From Hephaestia caeni (GTDB lineage Bacteria > Pseudomonadota > Alphaproteobacteria > Sphingomonadales > Sphingomonadaceae), in contig NZ_QXDC01000003.1 of NCBI RefSeq assembly GCF_003550065.1, positions 124,001-188,000 of the forward strand: a stretch of DNA of 64,000 nucleotides. Reading direction: 5' to 3'. Positions 27,748 through 37,122 of the stretch are shown in pieces. How positions within the stretch are numbered: the stretch's first letter is position 1; the number at the start of each line of letters is the position of its first letter. A program made the position numbers and the translations under genes. The notes beneath the pieces were generated by a model. It was not told where the DNA came from and made no database searches. It worked only from the letters and a program-made list of their open reading frames with translations.

Positions 27748-28284
27748 ATGTCGACGCAACCCGCACGACAGAACGACACGCTTTTGCTGGTCGCCGAATG
27801 GATGACATTGCTGCTGATGCTCCTTGTCGGCATCGCCATGATCGCACTTGCGATCGCCGGGATCGTGCTGTTCCTCGACCGCACGAACCAGTTCGCCGAG
27901 CCCGCCGCGCAGGCCGCAATGTCGGTCGCGGGATTTGCGGCGCTGGTCGTGCTCGGGATGGCGGGCGGGCTGGTGCTGCTGATGCTTGGGATACGCTTTC
28001 TGCAAACGATGCTCGAGATCATCAGATCGGTCGGCAAAGGCGATCCGTTCGTCTCCGCCAATGCCGCGCGGCTGCGGGCGATGGCGTGGCTGCTGCTGGC
28101 GATCCAGCTCGGCGGGCTGGCGCTCGGCATTTACGGCCAATGGCTCGGTAAATTCTCCGATTCGATCCACATCAAATCGGATTTCTCGATGTCGGGGCTG
28201 GTCGGCGTACTGGCGCTGTTCGTGCTGGCGCGGGTGTTCGCGCACGGCACCGCGATGCGCCGCGACCTGGAAGGGACGGTCTGA
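27748..28284 (+). CDS. DUF2975 family membrane protein
   Basis: 178 residues with four hydrophobic segments: about 10-45 (ETMTLLLMLLVGIAMIALAIAGIVLFL-like), 50-80, 105-130 and 150-170. A central RFLQTMLEIIRSVGKGDPFVSANAARLR loop is the family signature. DUF2975 proteins are inner-membrane proteins of unknown role that are nearly always paired with a small YozG-like HTH regulator, as here. GAGGAA lies seven bases before the ATG. The last base of its stop codon is the first base of the next start codon. Confidence 0.85.
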   Translation: MSTQPARQNDTLLLVAEWMTLLLMLLVGIAMIALAIAGIVLFLDRTNQFAEPAAQAAMSVAGFAALVVLGMAGGLVLLMLGIRFLQTMLEIIRSVGKGDPFVSANAARLRAMAWLLLAIQLGGLALGIYGQWLGKFSDSIHIKSDFSMSGLVGVLALFVLARVFAHGTAMRRDLEGTV

Positions 28285-28508
28285 TGCCGGTCATCGTCCG
28301 GCTCGACGACCTCCTCCACGACCGCCGGCTGACGCTTTCCGAGCTGGCGGACCGGGTGAGAATCACGCTCGCCAATCTGTCGATCCTCAAGACCGGCAAG
28401 GCGCGCGCGATCCGCTTCTCGACGCTCGAAGCGATCTGCCGCGAACTCGATTGCACGCCGGGCGACCTGCTCGATTATCGCGACGACGGCGATCCTGGCG
28501 CCGACTAG
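28284..28508 (+). CDS. YozG-like Xre-family HTH regulator
   Basis: 74 residues, almost all helix-turn-helix: MPVIVRLDDLLHDRRLTLSELADRV, ITLANLSILKTGKARAIRFSTLEAICRELDCTPGDLL. This is the compact Cro/CI type that pairs with DUF2975 membrane proteins. It overlaps the upstream stop by one base, so both are made from one message. It probably represses its own promoter through the palindromes at 27661-27736 (inference). Confidence 0.88.
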   Translation: MPVIVRLDDLLHDRRLTLSELADRVRITLANLSILKTGKARAIRFSTLEAICRELDCTPGDLLDYRDDGDPGAD

Positions 28509-28510
28509 GG

Positions 28511-28921
28511 TCAGGAGAAGATATTGGCGAGCGTCTCCTCGGCATCCGGGCCGTCGGTTCGCGGATCGAAGCCGTATTCGTTCTCGCCCGACGTCCCCGG
28601 CAGCAGGCCGATGATGATCGTCGCGATCCAGCCGACATAAGGAATCGCGGTCGCCAGCGACCACCAGCCCGACCGATCCTGATCGTGGAGCCGCCGAATC
28701 TTGACCGCCCAGCTCGGCAAGACCCCTGCGATCAGGACGACAATGGCAACGAAGCCCCATACCGAATCGAATAGCGAGCGATCGTCCTGCACGCCTGCAA
28801 GCAGGGCGAGGACGATCAGCACGCTGTAGAAGGCCCCGTAAAAGGCGAAGAACTCGCCGCGCCGGGATCGACCCGCGAAATCGTTATAATGCCGCCACGG
28901 CCGGAGTATCGTTGCGAGCAT
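28511..28921 (-). CDS. DUF805 family membrane protein
   Basis: 136 residues. Signature DUF805 text: RHYNDFAGRSRRGEFFAFY, AVKIRRLHDQDRSGWWSL, NEYGFDPR, with four hydrophobic segments. It is a small inner-membrane protein of unknown function found across bacteria. It converges with the HTH gene, with two bases between stops. Confidence 0.88.
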   Translation of the reverse strand: MLATILRPWRHYNDFAGRSRRGEFFAFYGAFYSVLIVLALLAGVQDDRSLFDSVWGFVAIVVLIAGVLPSWAVKIRRLHDQDRSGWWSLATAIPYVGWIATIIIGLLPGTSGENEYGFDPRTDGPDAEETLANIFS

Positions 28922-28984
28922 GCGGTTCCCCCTTGAACATCAGCATGTTGCATCGACTTCCGGCGCGCGGCAAGCGTCAGGTGG

Positions 28985-30817
28985 TCAGGCCGCGTCCTTC
29001 TGCCGCGACGCGCGCTTGCGCTCGTGCGGGTCGAGGTGGCGCTTGCGCAGGCGGATCGACTTGGGCGTTACCTCGACCAACTCGTCGTCGTCGATATAGG
29101 CGATCGCCTGTTCGAGCGTCAGCCGCTTGGGCGGGGTGAGGCGGATCGCGTCGTCCTTGCCGCCCGAGGCACGGAAGTTGGTGAGCTGCTTCGCCTTCAT
29201 CGGGTTGACTTCGAGATCGTCGGTCTTGGCGTTCTCACCGATGATCATGCCTTCGTAGAGCGGATCGCCGGGCGCAACCATCAGCACGCCGCGTTCCTCG
29301 AGGAAGCCGAGCGCATAGGCATTGGCCTCGCCGCTGCCGTTGGAGATCAGCACGCCGTTCTTCCGCCCGACGATGTTGCCCTTGTAGGGGCCGTATTTCT
29401 CGAACAGCCGGTTCATGATCCCGGTGCCGCGCGTGTCGGACAGAAACTCGCCGTGATAGCCGATCAGGCCGCGCGAGGGCGCGGAGAAGGTGATCCGCGT
29501 CTTGCCGCCGCCCGAGGGGCGCATGTCGGTCATCTCGGCCTTGCGGGTCGCCATTTTCTCGACGACGGTGCCCGAATATTCGTCGTCGACGTCGATGACG
29601 ACGGTTTCGTACGGTTCCTCGCGGCCGTTGCCTTCGTCGCGGAACAGCACGCGCGGACGGCTGATGCCGAGTTCGAAGCCCTCGCGGCGCATCGTTTCGA
29701 TCAGCACGCCCAATTGCAGTTCACCACGCCCGGCGACTTCGAACGAATCCTTGTCGGCGGCCTCGGTGATGTGGATCGCGACGTTCGATTCGGCCTCGCG
29801 GAACAGACGGTCGCGGATCATCCGCGACGTGACCTTGGTGCCCTCGCGCCCCGCCATCGGCGAATCGTTGACCGCGAAGCGCATCGACAGCGTCGGCGGG
29901 TCGATCGGCTGCGCGTGGAGCGGCTCGCTGACGCTGGTATCGGCGATCGTATTCGCCACCGTCGCGACCGTGAGCCCGGCGAGGCTGATGATATCGCCGG
30001 CCTTGGCTTCCTCGACAGGCACGCGATCGAGCCCACGGAAGCTCATCAGCTTCGATGCGCGGCCGGTTTCGACGATGTTGCCGTCGTTATCGAGCGCGTG
30101 GATAGGCTGGTTGAGCTTGACGGTGCCGCTCGCGACGCGGCCGGTGAGGATGCGGCCGAGGAAATTGTCGCGATCGAGCAACGTCACCAGGAAAGTGAAC
30201 GCCGCGTCGGGATCGACATCGGGGGCGGGCACGTGCTCGACGATCTTCTCGAACAGCGGCGCCAACGTGCCTTCGCGCACATCGGCATCGGTGCCGGCAT
30301 AGCCGTTGCGGCCCGAGGCAAAAAGAACCGGAAAATCGAGCTGTTCGTCGGTGGCGTCGAGGCTGACGAACAGATCGAACACCTCGTCGAGCACTTCCTG
30401 CGCGCGGCTGTCGGCGCGGTCGATCTTGTTGACGACGACGATCGGCTTGAGCCCGAGCGCGAGCGCCTTGCCGGTGACGAACTTGGTCTGCGGCATCGCG
30501 CCTTCGGCCGAATCGACGAGCAGGATCACGCCATCGACCATCGACAGGATGCGTTCGACCTCACCACCGAAATCGGCGTGGCCCGGCGTATCGACGATGT
30601 TGATGCGGGTGGTGCCGTGCGCCCCTTCCCATTCGATCGAGGTGCATTTGGCGAGGATCGTGATCCCGCGTTCGCGTTCGAGATCGCCCGAATCCATCGC
30701 GCGTTCGTCGACGCGCTGGTTCTCGCGGAAGGTGCCGGACTGGCGGAAGAGCTGATCGACGAGCGTGGTCTTGCCGTGATCGACGTGGGCAATGATCGCC
30801 ACGTTGCGTAGGGGCAT
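28985..30817 (-). CDS. typA: ribosome-associated GTPase TypA/BipA
   Basis: 610 residues. GTPase motifs: NVAIIAHVDHGKTTLVDQL (G1), GITILAKCTSI (G2), DTPGHADFGGEVER (G3), VVNKIDRADS (G4). EF-G-like domains follow, with the BipA-specific C-terminal segment GLIGYHGEFLSDTRGTGIMNR and RKNGVLISNGSGEANAY. I use ATG 30817 (MPLRNVAII), with AGGAA six bases upstream; upstream ATGs at 30823 and 30850 are less suitable. The C-terminus is Arg/Lys-rich (RLRKRHLDPHERKRASRQKDAA). BipA acts in ribosome assembly and stress adaptation. Confidence 0.96.
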   Translation of the reverse strand: MPLRNVAIIAHVDHGKTTLVDQLFRQSGTFRENQRVDERAMDSGDLERERGITILAKCTSIEWEGAHGTTRINIVDTPGHADFGGEVERILSMVDGVILLVDSAEGAMPQTKFVTGKALALGLKPIVVVNKIDRADSRAQEVLDEVFDLFVSLDATDEQLDFPVLFASGRNGYAGTDADVREGTLAPLFEKIVEHVPAPDVDPDAAFTFLVTLLDRDNFLGRILTGRVASGTVKLNQPIHALDNDGNIVETGRASKLMSFRGLDRVPVEEAKAGDIISLAGLTVATVANTIADTSVSEPLHAQPIDPPTLSMRFAVNDSPMAGREGTKVTSRMIRDRLFREAESNVAIHITEAADKDSFEVAGRGELQLGVLIETMRREGFELGISRPRVLFRDEGNGREEPYETVVIDVDDEYSGTVVEKMATRKAEMTDMRPSGGGKTRITFSAPSRGLIGYHGEFLSDTRGTGIMNRLFEKYGPYKGNIVGRKNGVLISNGSGEANAYALGFLEERGVLMVAPGDPLYEGMIIGENAKTDDLEVNPMKAKQLTNFRASGGKDDAIRLTPPKRLTLEQAIAYIDDDELVEVTPKSIRLRKRHLDPHERKRASRQKDAA

Positions 30818-30959
30818 GGGCATTTCCTGGAAATGAGGTGCGCGCGCCATATAGCAATTGCTGCGTTGCGGGAAGGGCGCATGAAAGGCTGGCGTGTCGC
30901 GGCCGGCGGCGCTAGCTTTGGCCCATTAAAACAACAAAATAGTGCGAACTGGGGGATAT

Positions 30960-32891
30960 ATGGGGGGACGGACGACAGGCGCATTGCGCCTGGGTGCGGC
31001 CATATCGGTGTTGGCGGCGGTGCCCGCGGCGGCGCAGAATCGCTCGGGCGACAATGCCGTGACGCAGGCCGAGGACGCGTTCGGCGTCTCGATCGGCCGC
31101 GAGACGCTGGGCATCTATTCATCGAGCAATGCGCGCGGTTTTTCGCCCTCGGCGGCGGGCAATGTGCGCGTCGAAGGGCTCTATTTCGATCCGGTCTATC
31201 TGCTGACGAGCATCCTCGCCGAATCGGCGAGCGTGAAGGTGGGGCTTTCGGCGCAAAGCTATCCGTTCGCCGCACCGAGCGGGATCGTCGATTTCTCGCT
31301 TCGGCGCCCGGGGGACAAAGCGGGGCAATCGTTCCTGTTCGATAGCGACAGCTTCGGCAGCTATGGGCTCGAACTGGACGGTTCGCTGCCGGTCTCGCAA
31401 ACGCTCGGCATCGGTTACGGCGTCAATTTCGGCCGCAGCGAATATCCCGACGGCACCGACGGGCAGCATCTTTCGGGCGCAGTCTATGCGCGCTGGGGCC
31501 CGTCCGACGATATCGAGCTGGTGCCGTTCTGGACGGCCTCGAAATCGTACAATGATGAAGCGGGGCCTTATTACATCCCGGCGGGCGATTATCTGCCGCC
31601 CCAACCCGAACAGCGCCGTTTCGACGGCCCCGGCTGGGCAGACACCCGCTATGTCGCGGGCAATCACGGGCTGATCGCGCGCTACGTGCCTACCGAGAAC
31701 TGGGAGGTGCGCGCGGGCGCATTCCGATCGGTCTATGATGCGCAGGCGGGCTATACCAACCTGCTGCTCGACGTGACGCCCGAGGGCGACGCCGACCGGC
31801 TGATCATCGCCGATCCGCGCGCCAAGCAGGAATCGGTGAGCGGCGAGCTTCGCGTGACGCGGCTGATCGCGGACGGGCCGCGGCTGCACACGATCCATCT
31901 CAGCCTTCGCGGCCGCCGATCGAGCGGCGATTATGGCGGATCGGACGAGGTCGACCTGGGGCCGACGCGGATCGGCGTACCGGTGATCGCCGACAAACCC
32001 GATTTCACTTTTGGCGAGGTGAGCACTGACAAGGTGCGCCAGCTCAATTACGGCGTTTCGTACGAAGGCCGGTGGAAGGGCGTGGGGGAGCTGGGCTTCG
32101 GCATTTCCAAGGCCGATTACCGCAAGCGCACGCTCTACCCCGCGACCGCGCCGATCGTCGCACAATCGCATCCGTGGATCTACAACGCCACCGCCGCGGG
32201 CTATCTGACGGCCAAGCTCGCGCTCTATGCGGGCTATGCGCGAGGGCTGGAGGAAAGCGGCGTCGCGCCGCCCAACGCCACCAACCGCAACCAGCCGCTG
32301 CCCGCGATCCTCACCTCGCAGCGCGACGCGGGGCTGCGTTATTACCTGACCGAGCGGGTCAAGCTGGTGGCCGGCGTGTTCGACCTGCGGCGGCCCTATT
32401 TCGGCTATGATGCGAGCGGCCGCTATGCGCGGATCGGGACGACGCGCAACCAGGGCATCGAGATGTCGGTTTCGGGCGCGCTCACCAGGCGGCTGAACAT
32501 GGTCGCGGGCGGCGTGTTCCTCAAACCGCGCGTGATCGAGGATGCGACCGCCGCGACCGCGATCGGCAAGCGGCCGGTGGGGCTGCCCGACCATTTCATC
32601 AACTTCAACCTCAACTGGCGGACGCCGATCGCCGAGGGGCTGTCGTTCGATCTGGCCGGCGTGCATCGCGGCAAGACTCCGGCGACCACCGACAATGCGC
32701 TCTACGTGCCACCGCGGCTGACGGTGAACCTCGGCGCGCGCTATCTGTTCAAGCTCGATGGCAAGGACGCGTTGTTCCGGGTGCAGATCGTCAACCTGTT
32801 CGACGAACAGGGGTTCAGCATCGCGGGCCCGGGCATCTATGCCGCCAACGCCGGTCGCTACCTCAGCGGCTATTTCGCGATCGATTTCTGA
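30960..32891 (+). CDS. TonB-dependent receptor (compact)
   Basis: 643 residues, shorter than the other two receptors. Signal peptide MGGRTTGALRLGAAISVLAAVPAAA-Q, a plug region with FGVSIGRETLGIYSSSNARGF, GNVRVEGLYFDPVYLLTSILAE and APSGIVDFSLRRPGDKAG, then a barrel ending GRYLSGYFAIDF with the expected terminal Phe. No clear TonB box is visible. Start options are GTG 30942 and ATG 30960; GGGGGA sits three bases before the second. Ligand unknown; siderophore-type family is most likely. Confidence 0.82.
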   Translation: MGGRTTGALRLGAAISVLAAVPAAAQNRSGDNAVTQAEDAFGVSIGRETLGIYSSSNARGFSPSAAGNVRVEGLYFDPVYLLTSILAESASVKVGLSAQSYPFAAPSGIVDFSLRRPGDKAGQSFLFDSDSFGSYGLELDGSLPVSQTLGIGYGVNFGRSEYPDGTDGQHLSGAVYARWGPSDDIELVPFWTASKSYNDEAGPYYIPAGDYLPPQPEQRRFDGPGWADTRYVAGNHGLIARYVPTENWEVRAGAFRSVYDAQAGYTNLLLDVTPEGDADRLIIADPRAKQESVSGELRVTRLIADGPRLHTIHLSLRGRRSSGDYGGSDEVDLGPTRIGVPVIADKPDFTFGEVSTDKVRQLNYGVSYEGRWKGVGELGFGISKADYRKRTLYPATAPIVAQSHPWIYNATAAGYLTAKLALYAGYARGLEESGVAPPNATNRNQPLPAILTSQRDAGLRYYLTERVKLVAGVFDLRRPYFGYDASGRYARIGTTRNQGIEMSVSGALTRRLNMVAGGVFLKPRVIEDATAATAIGKRPVGLPDHFINFNLNWRTPIAEGLSFDLAGVHRGKTPATTDNALYVPPRLTVNLGARYLFKLDGKDALFRVQIVNLFDEQGFSIAGPGIYAANAGRYLSGYFAIDF

Positions 32892-32936
32892 CGCGGAGCG
32901 GTGATGGTACATGGTTGAACTGCGCCGGTGTCATAG

Positions 32937-32979
32937 ATAGATGATACACTTGCAGCGCGGCGCAAAGCGGATCATCTAT
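32937..32979. promoter_or_regulatory. inverted repeat ahead of the TelA gene
   Basis: ATAGATGAT (32937-32945) and ATCATCTAT (32971-32979) are perfect 9-base inverted copies 25 bases apart. TTGAAC at 32915-32920 could be a -35 box, with TAGATG at 17 bases spacing as a weak -10. The repeat may be an operator or a leader hairpin. Confidence 0.35.
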
Positions 32980-33005
32980 TCATCCGCGCGAGCATGGAGA
33001 CGATG

Positions 33006-34211
33006 ATGGCGACCACGGCGACCGAAACGGCCGAACAGGATCTGAAGCTGACCCCGCCCGAGCCGGTGCCGGTGGTGGCGCCCGAAAAGGCCGTCGGGCT
33101 GGTGCCCGTCGACGACGCGACCAAGACCAAGCTCGAGGAGCGCGTCGACGCGTTCGTCACCGATCTGGTCGCGCAGGATGCCAACAGCCCCGAATTCGGC
33201 AAGCGCGTCGATGCGATCAGCGCGATGGGGCAGCGCGAGATCCGCGAGGCGGCGGGGCAATCGAATCGTTTCCTCGACCGGCCCGTGCGCGCGATGGACA
33301 AGGATAATGGCGTCGGCGCCGACCTCGCGCAGCTTCGCCGCACGATCGAGGAACTCGATCCGGGCCGGCAGGGCAGCCTGACGGGGCCGCGCAAATTGCT
33401 GGGGATCATCCCGTTCGGCAACAAGATGAAGAATTATTTCGACGGCTATCGCTCGTCGCAGACGCATATCGCGGCGATCCTCAAGAGCCTCGGCTCGGGC
33501 AAGGACGAGCTGTTGATGGACAATGCCGCGATCGACACCGAGCGCGCCAATCTGTGGACCGCGATGGGGCGGCTCGAACAGATGATCGTGCTGTCGAAAA
33601 CGATGGACCAGAAGCTCGAGGACACCGCCAACGATCTCGACCACAGCGACCCCGCCAAGGCCAAGGCGATCCGCGAGACCGCGCTGTTCTACGCCCGCCA
33701 GCGCACGCAGGATCTGCTGACGCAGATGGCGGTGACGGTGCAGGGCTATCTCGCGCTCGATCTGGTCAAGAAGAACAATGTCGAGCTGGTGAAGGGCGTC
33801 GATCGCGCCTCGACCACCACCGTCGCGGCGCTGCGCACTGCCGTCACCGTCGCGCAGGCGCTGACCAGTCAGAAACTGGTGCTCGACCAGATCACCGCGC
33901 TCAACACCACCACCGCGGGGATCATCGATTCGACCGGCAAATTGCTCAAGAGCCAGACCGCGACGATCCACGAACAGGCCGCCGCCTCGACGATTCCCGT
34001 CGAGACGCTCCAGCGCGCGTTCCAGAATATCTACGACACGATGGACGCGATCGACACGTTCAAGCTGAAGGCGCTCGATTCGATGAAAACGACGGTCGAT
34101 ACGTTGTCGACCGAGGTCGAGAAGTCGCGCGGCTATATCGCGCGGGCCGAGGGCGCAGCGCAGAATGCGGGCGCATCGGCCAACGAGCAGTTCAAGCTCG
34201 AGGCGCTGTGA
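33006..34211 (+). CDS. toxic anion resistance protein TelA family
   Basis: About 401 residues, mostly helical, with no signal peptide. TelA/KlaA family text: FVTDLVAQDANSPEFGKRVDAISAMGQREI, DLAQLRRTIEELDPGRQG, FGNKMKNYFDGYRSSQTHIAAILKSLGSGKDEL, ARQRTQDLLTQMAVTVQGYLALDLVKKNNVELVKGVDRAS. Named after tellurite resistance, but most chromosomal members have no proven role. The start 33006 has GGAGA five bases upstream; in-frame ATGs at 32994 and 33003 are alternatives. It is followed after two bases by the XpaC-like gene. Confidence 0.88.
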   Translation: MATTATETAEQDLKLTPPEPVPVVAPEKAVGLVPVDDATKTKLEERVDAFVTDLVAQDANSPEFGKRVDAISAMGQREIREAAGQSNRFLDRPVRAMDKDNGVGADLAQLRRTIEELDPGRQGSLTGPRKLLGIIPFGNKMKNYFDGYRSSQTHIAAILKSLGSGKDELLMDNAAIDTERANLWTAMGRLEQMIVLSKTMDQKLEDTANDLDHSDPAKAKAIRETALFYARQRTQDLLTQMAVTVQGYLALDLVKKNNVELVKGVDRASTTTVAALRTAVTVAQALTSQKLVLDQITALNTTTAGIIDSTGKLLKSQTATIHEQAAASTIPVETLQRAFQNIYDTMDAIDTFKLKALDSMKTTVDTLSTEVEKSRGYIARAEGAAQNAGASANEQFKLEAL

Positions 34212-34213
34212 GG

Positions 34214-34924
34214 ATGAGCGAGGTCGACGAGCAGATCGCGCGCTCGAACGAGCTGCTCAACCGCACGTCGGAACGCTATCGCTCGCTCTCGTCGCGGCGG
34301 CGCGAACGGCAGAAGCAGACGCTGGTGAGCCGGCTGGGGCGGATCGCAGCGGCGGATATCGCGATTCTACTGGGCGCGATGGTGCTCGGCTGGTTCGTGC
34401 CGCTGGGGATCGGCGGCGCGATGCTGGTGATGCTGTTGCTGCTCGTCGCCACGATCGGCTTCGCGATCTTCCCGAGCGAAGCGACGATCACGACCGAGAA
34501 GCTCGACGAGGCGCCGCTCAAATATCTGCCGATGCGCACCGAGCAATGGCTCGAACGCCAGCGCGGCACGCTGCCGACGTCGGCGCAGCGGCTTCTCGAT
34601 GGGATCGGGCAGCGGCTCGAGACGCTGGGGCCGCAGCTCGTCAATCTCGACGACGCCAGCCCCGCGGCATCCGAGGTCCGCAAGCTGGTGGGCGACAATC
34701 TGCCCGAACTGGTCAAGGGCTATGGCCGCGTCCCCGAACCGCTCCGGCGCGTCGAGCGCAACGGCAAGACCCCCGATCAGCAATTGCTCGACGGGCTCGG
34801 CGTGATCGATCGCGAGATCGCGCAGATGACGCGGCAACTGGCCGAAGGTGATCTCGATCTGCTCGCGACACGCGGGCGCTATCTCGAGATCAAATATCAG
34901 GGCGACGATACGATCGAGGGGTAA
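34214..34924 (+). CDS. XpaC-like membrane protein (5-bromo-4-chloroindolyl phosphate hydrolysis family)
   Basis: 236 residues. A basic N-terminal part (RSLSSRRRERQKQTLVSRLGR) is followed by two adjoining hydrophobic segments (AAADIAILLGAMVLGWFVPLGIGGAMLVMLLLLVATIGFAIFP). A cytoplasmic helical part comes next, with LPTSAQRLLDGIGQRLETLGPQL and DNLPELVKGYGRVPEPLRR. XpaC and TelA families are regularly adjacent; together they may form a membrane-associated complex, though no activity is established. It ends 16 bases before the converging cysQ. Confidence 0.8.
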   Translation: MSEVDEQIARSNELLNRTSERYRSLSSRRRERQKQTLVSRLGRIAAADIAILLGAMVLGWFVPLGIGGAMLVMLLLLVATIGFAIFPSEATITTEKLDEAPLKYLPMRTEQWLERQRGTLPTSAQRLLDGIGQRLETLGPQLVNLDDASPAASEVRKLVGDNLPELVKGYGRVPEPLRRVERNGKTPDQQLLDGLGVIDREIAQMTRQLAEGDLDLLATRGRYLEIKYQGDDTIEG

Positions 34925-34940
34925 TTTCCCCCACGCGCCC

Positions 34941-35720
34941 CTATCGCGCGGCGTATCTTTCGGCGCGGTCGCGTAGCCGCTCGACCGCAGCCCCGTGCAG
35001 CCCCGTCGCGGTTGCCAGCACGCCAAACGCCTCGGCGCTACGGGTGTTGAACGCGAGCGGCTGGCCGAAGGCGTCCGAAATCTCGGCACCCGTCTCGCGC
35101 GCGATCAGCGTCGCGGCGGCGATGTCCCATTCGTGGCCCCAGCGCAGCGTCGCGACGAGATCGGCCTCGCCGGCGGCAACCATCGCGATCCTGAGCGCAA
35201 TGGAATTGGGGCAATAGACCGCGACGAGATCGCGATCGACCTTGGGTAGCGCCTCGCTCGGCACGCGGGCGCCGGCAAGCTCGGTACGATGCGCCGCACG
35301 AATCAGGGCGCCGTTGAGCGTCGCGCCCTGCCCGGTCTCGGCGCGGAAGACGGCGGCGCGCGGCGGACAATCGAGCACACCGATCACCGGCTGGCCGTGT
35401 TCGACCAGCGCGACCGACACCGCCCAGCCTTCACGCCCGCGTATATAATCGCGCGTCCCGTCGATCGGATCGACCACCCAGAGGCGGCCCCTGGTCAGCC
35501 GATCATCATTGTCGACGGTTTCCTCGGACAGCCAGCCGGCATCGGGAAGCAGCGCCGTCAGCCGTGTGCGCAACAGCGCGTCGACTTCCAGATCGACCTC
35601 GCAGACGGGGTTGCCAGGGGTCTTGTCCCAGCGCCGGAAATCGGTGCGCCAGCGGGTGAAGGCAAGCCGCCCTGCCTCTTGCGCGATCGCCGCTACGGCG
35701 TCGGCGAGCGCCTCAGCCAC
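34941..35720 (-). CDS. cysQ: 3'(2'),5'-bisphosphate nucleotidase CysQ / inositol monophosphatase family
   Basis: 259 residues. Metal-binding motifs of the Li-sensitive phosphatase superfamily: WLSEETVDN (first metal ligand E-E), WVVDPIDGTRDYIRG (D-P-I-D-G-T) and the C-terminal EWDIAAATLIARETGAEISD (W-D). The active-site layout and D-Y-I-R-G fit CysQ-type PAP phosphatases better than inositol or histidinol phosphatases. The GTG start at 35720 overlaps the pmbA stop by eight bases, so it is coupled to pmbA. Confidence 0.85.
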   Translation of the reverse strand: MAEALADAVAAIAQEAGRLAFTRWRTDFRRWDKTPGNPVCEVDLEVDALLRTRLTALLPDAGWLSEETVDNDDRLTRGRLWVVDPIDGTRDYIRGREGWAVSVALVEHGQPVIGVLDCPPRAAVFRAETGQGATLNGALIRAAHRTELAGARVPSEALPKVDRDLVAVYCPNSIALRIAMVAAGEADLVATLRWGHEWDIAAATLIARETGAEISDAFGQPLAFNTRSAEAFGVLATATGLHGAAVERLRDRAERYAAR

Positions 35721-37047
35721 TCGCCACCGTCATCCCTTCGATCCTGATTGTCGGTGCGTCCACGCCATAGCGATACGCGAGATCGCTGGCGGGCGTAAGG
35801 CCGGCGAACATATCCTTCAGATTGCTCGCGATCGTGAATTCGCTGACCGGCGCGACGATCTCCCCGCCCTCGATCAGGAAGCCCGAGGCGCCGCGGCTGT
35901 AATCGCCGGTGACCAGATTGACCCCCTGCCCGATGACTTCGGTGACGAGCACGCCGCGGTCGATCTCGCCGATCAGCGTGTCGCGCGGTACCTTGCCCGC
36001 CGCCATCGCGAGATTGCCCGGCGAGACGCCGCCGCCGCGCGCGGCGTGGCCGGTGGGCTCCAACCCCAATTGGCGTGCGGCGGCGCTATCGAGCAGCCAG
36101 GTTTCGAGCATCCCGTCGGTGACGATCGGGGTGGGCGACACGGGCAGCCCCTCACCATCATAGGGACGCGAGCGCAAGCCGCGGGGGCGGTGCGGATCGT
36201 CGGCGATGTCGACGCCGCGCGCGAACACCCGGCTGCCGAGGCAATCGAGCAGGAAGCTCGTCTTGCGGGTGATCGCACCGCCCGAAATCGCACCAAGCAG
36301 ATGGCCGAGCAGGCTGCCGCTGATCCGCGAATCGAACACCACCGGCATCGCGCCGCTCCTGACGCGGCCCGGGTTGAGGCGGGCCACCGCGCGCTCACCC
36401 GCACGCACGCCGATCGCGGCCGCGCTTTCGAGCGCAGCGGCGTGGCGCGCCGAATGATGCGCCGAATCGCGCTCCATCGCGCCGCTGGTGCCTGCCAGCA
36501 CGCTGGCATGGAGGCCGTAGCGCGTCAGTTCGTAGGCGCCCGCGAAGCCGTGGCTGGTCGCGATCGCCGAGACCGCGCGCGCCGCCCCCGCGCCCGCGCC
36601 TTCGCTATTGGTGACGCCTTCCACCGCGCGCGCGGCATCCTCTGCCTCGAGCGCGAGTGCCTTGAGCGCTTCGGGGCTCGGTTCGGCGCGATCGGCGAGA
36701 TCGAGTTGCGGGGGCGCGCCGCGGAGCAAGCGATCGGCGGGAGCAAGGCCGGCCCATTTATCCTCGGGCGCCTCGCGCGCCATGCGGATCGCACGATCGA
36801 CGAGGTCGTCGAGCGCGGCGCCGGCAAGATCCGACGTCGAGACGCTGGCGTTGCGGCGCCCGCAAAAGACGCGCAGGCCCAAATCCTCGGTTTCCGAACG
36901 GCCGACATCCTCCAGCGCGCCAAGGCGCACCGACACGTCGAGCGCGGCGTGCGCGGAGAAGCCGACATCGGCGGCATCGGCCCCGGCGCGGCGCGCGCGG
37001 GCGACGACATCCTCGACGAGCGCACGGGCTTGGTCTGGCGATTTCAT
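35713..37047 (-). CDS. pmbA: metalloprotease-family protein PmbA/TldE
   Basis: 444 residues, the usual length. Family text: SVRLGALEDVGRSETEDLGLRVFCGRRNASVSTSDL, the central GAISGGAITRKTSFLLDCLGSRVF, GNLAMAAGKVPRDTLIGEIDRGVLVTEVIGQGVNLVTGDYSRGASGFLIEGGEI and the end FTIASNLKDMFAGLTPASDL. PmbA (TldE) pairs with TldD in peptide processing; the TldD gene is not in this window. It is the first gene of a two-gene unit with cysQ. Confidence 0.92.
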   Translation of the reverse strand: MKSPDQARALVEDVVARARRAGADAADVGFSAHAALDVSVRLGALEDVGRSETEDLGLRVFCGRRNASVSTSDLAGAALDDLVDRAIRMAREAPEDKWAGLAPADRLLRGAPPQLDLADRAEPSPEALKALALEAEDAARAVEGVTNSEGAGAGAARAVSAIATSHGFAGAYELTRYGLHASVLAGTSGAMERDSAHHSARHAAALESAAAIGVRAGERAVARLNPGRVRSGAMPVVFDSRISGSLLGHLLGAISGGAITRKTSFLLDCLGSRVFARGVDIADDPHRPRGLRSRPYDGEGLPVSPTPIVTDGMLETWLLDSAAARQLGLEPTGHAARGGGVSPGNLAMAAGKVPRDTLIGEIDRGVLVTEVIGQGVNLVTGDYSRGASGFLIEGGEIVAPVSEFTIASNLKDMFAGLTPASDLAYRYGVDAPTIRIEGMTVASG

Positions 37048-37122
37048 GCGGTGCCACTTAGGAGCGGCGCGGCCGGAATCAAAGCAGTGCTCTGTGCTGT
37101 TTCAATTACCTTGAAACACAGA

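Noticed and set aside
29024..30811. Long plus-strand open frame across typA
   Set aside because: Mirror of a certain gene and without family signatures.
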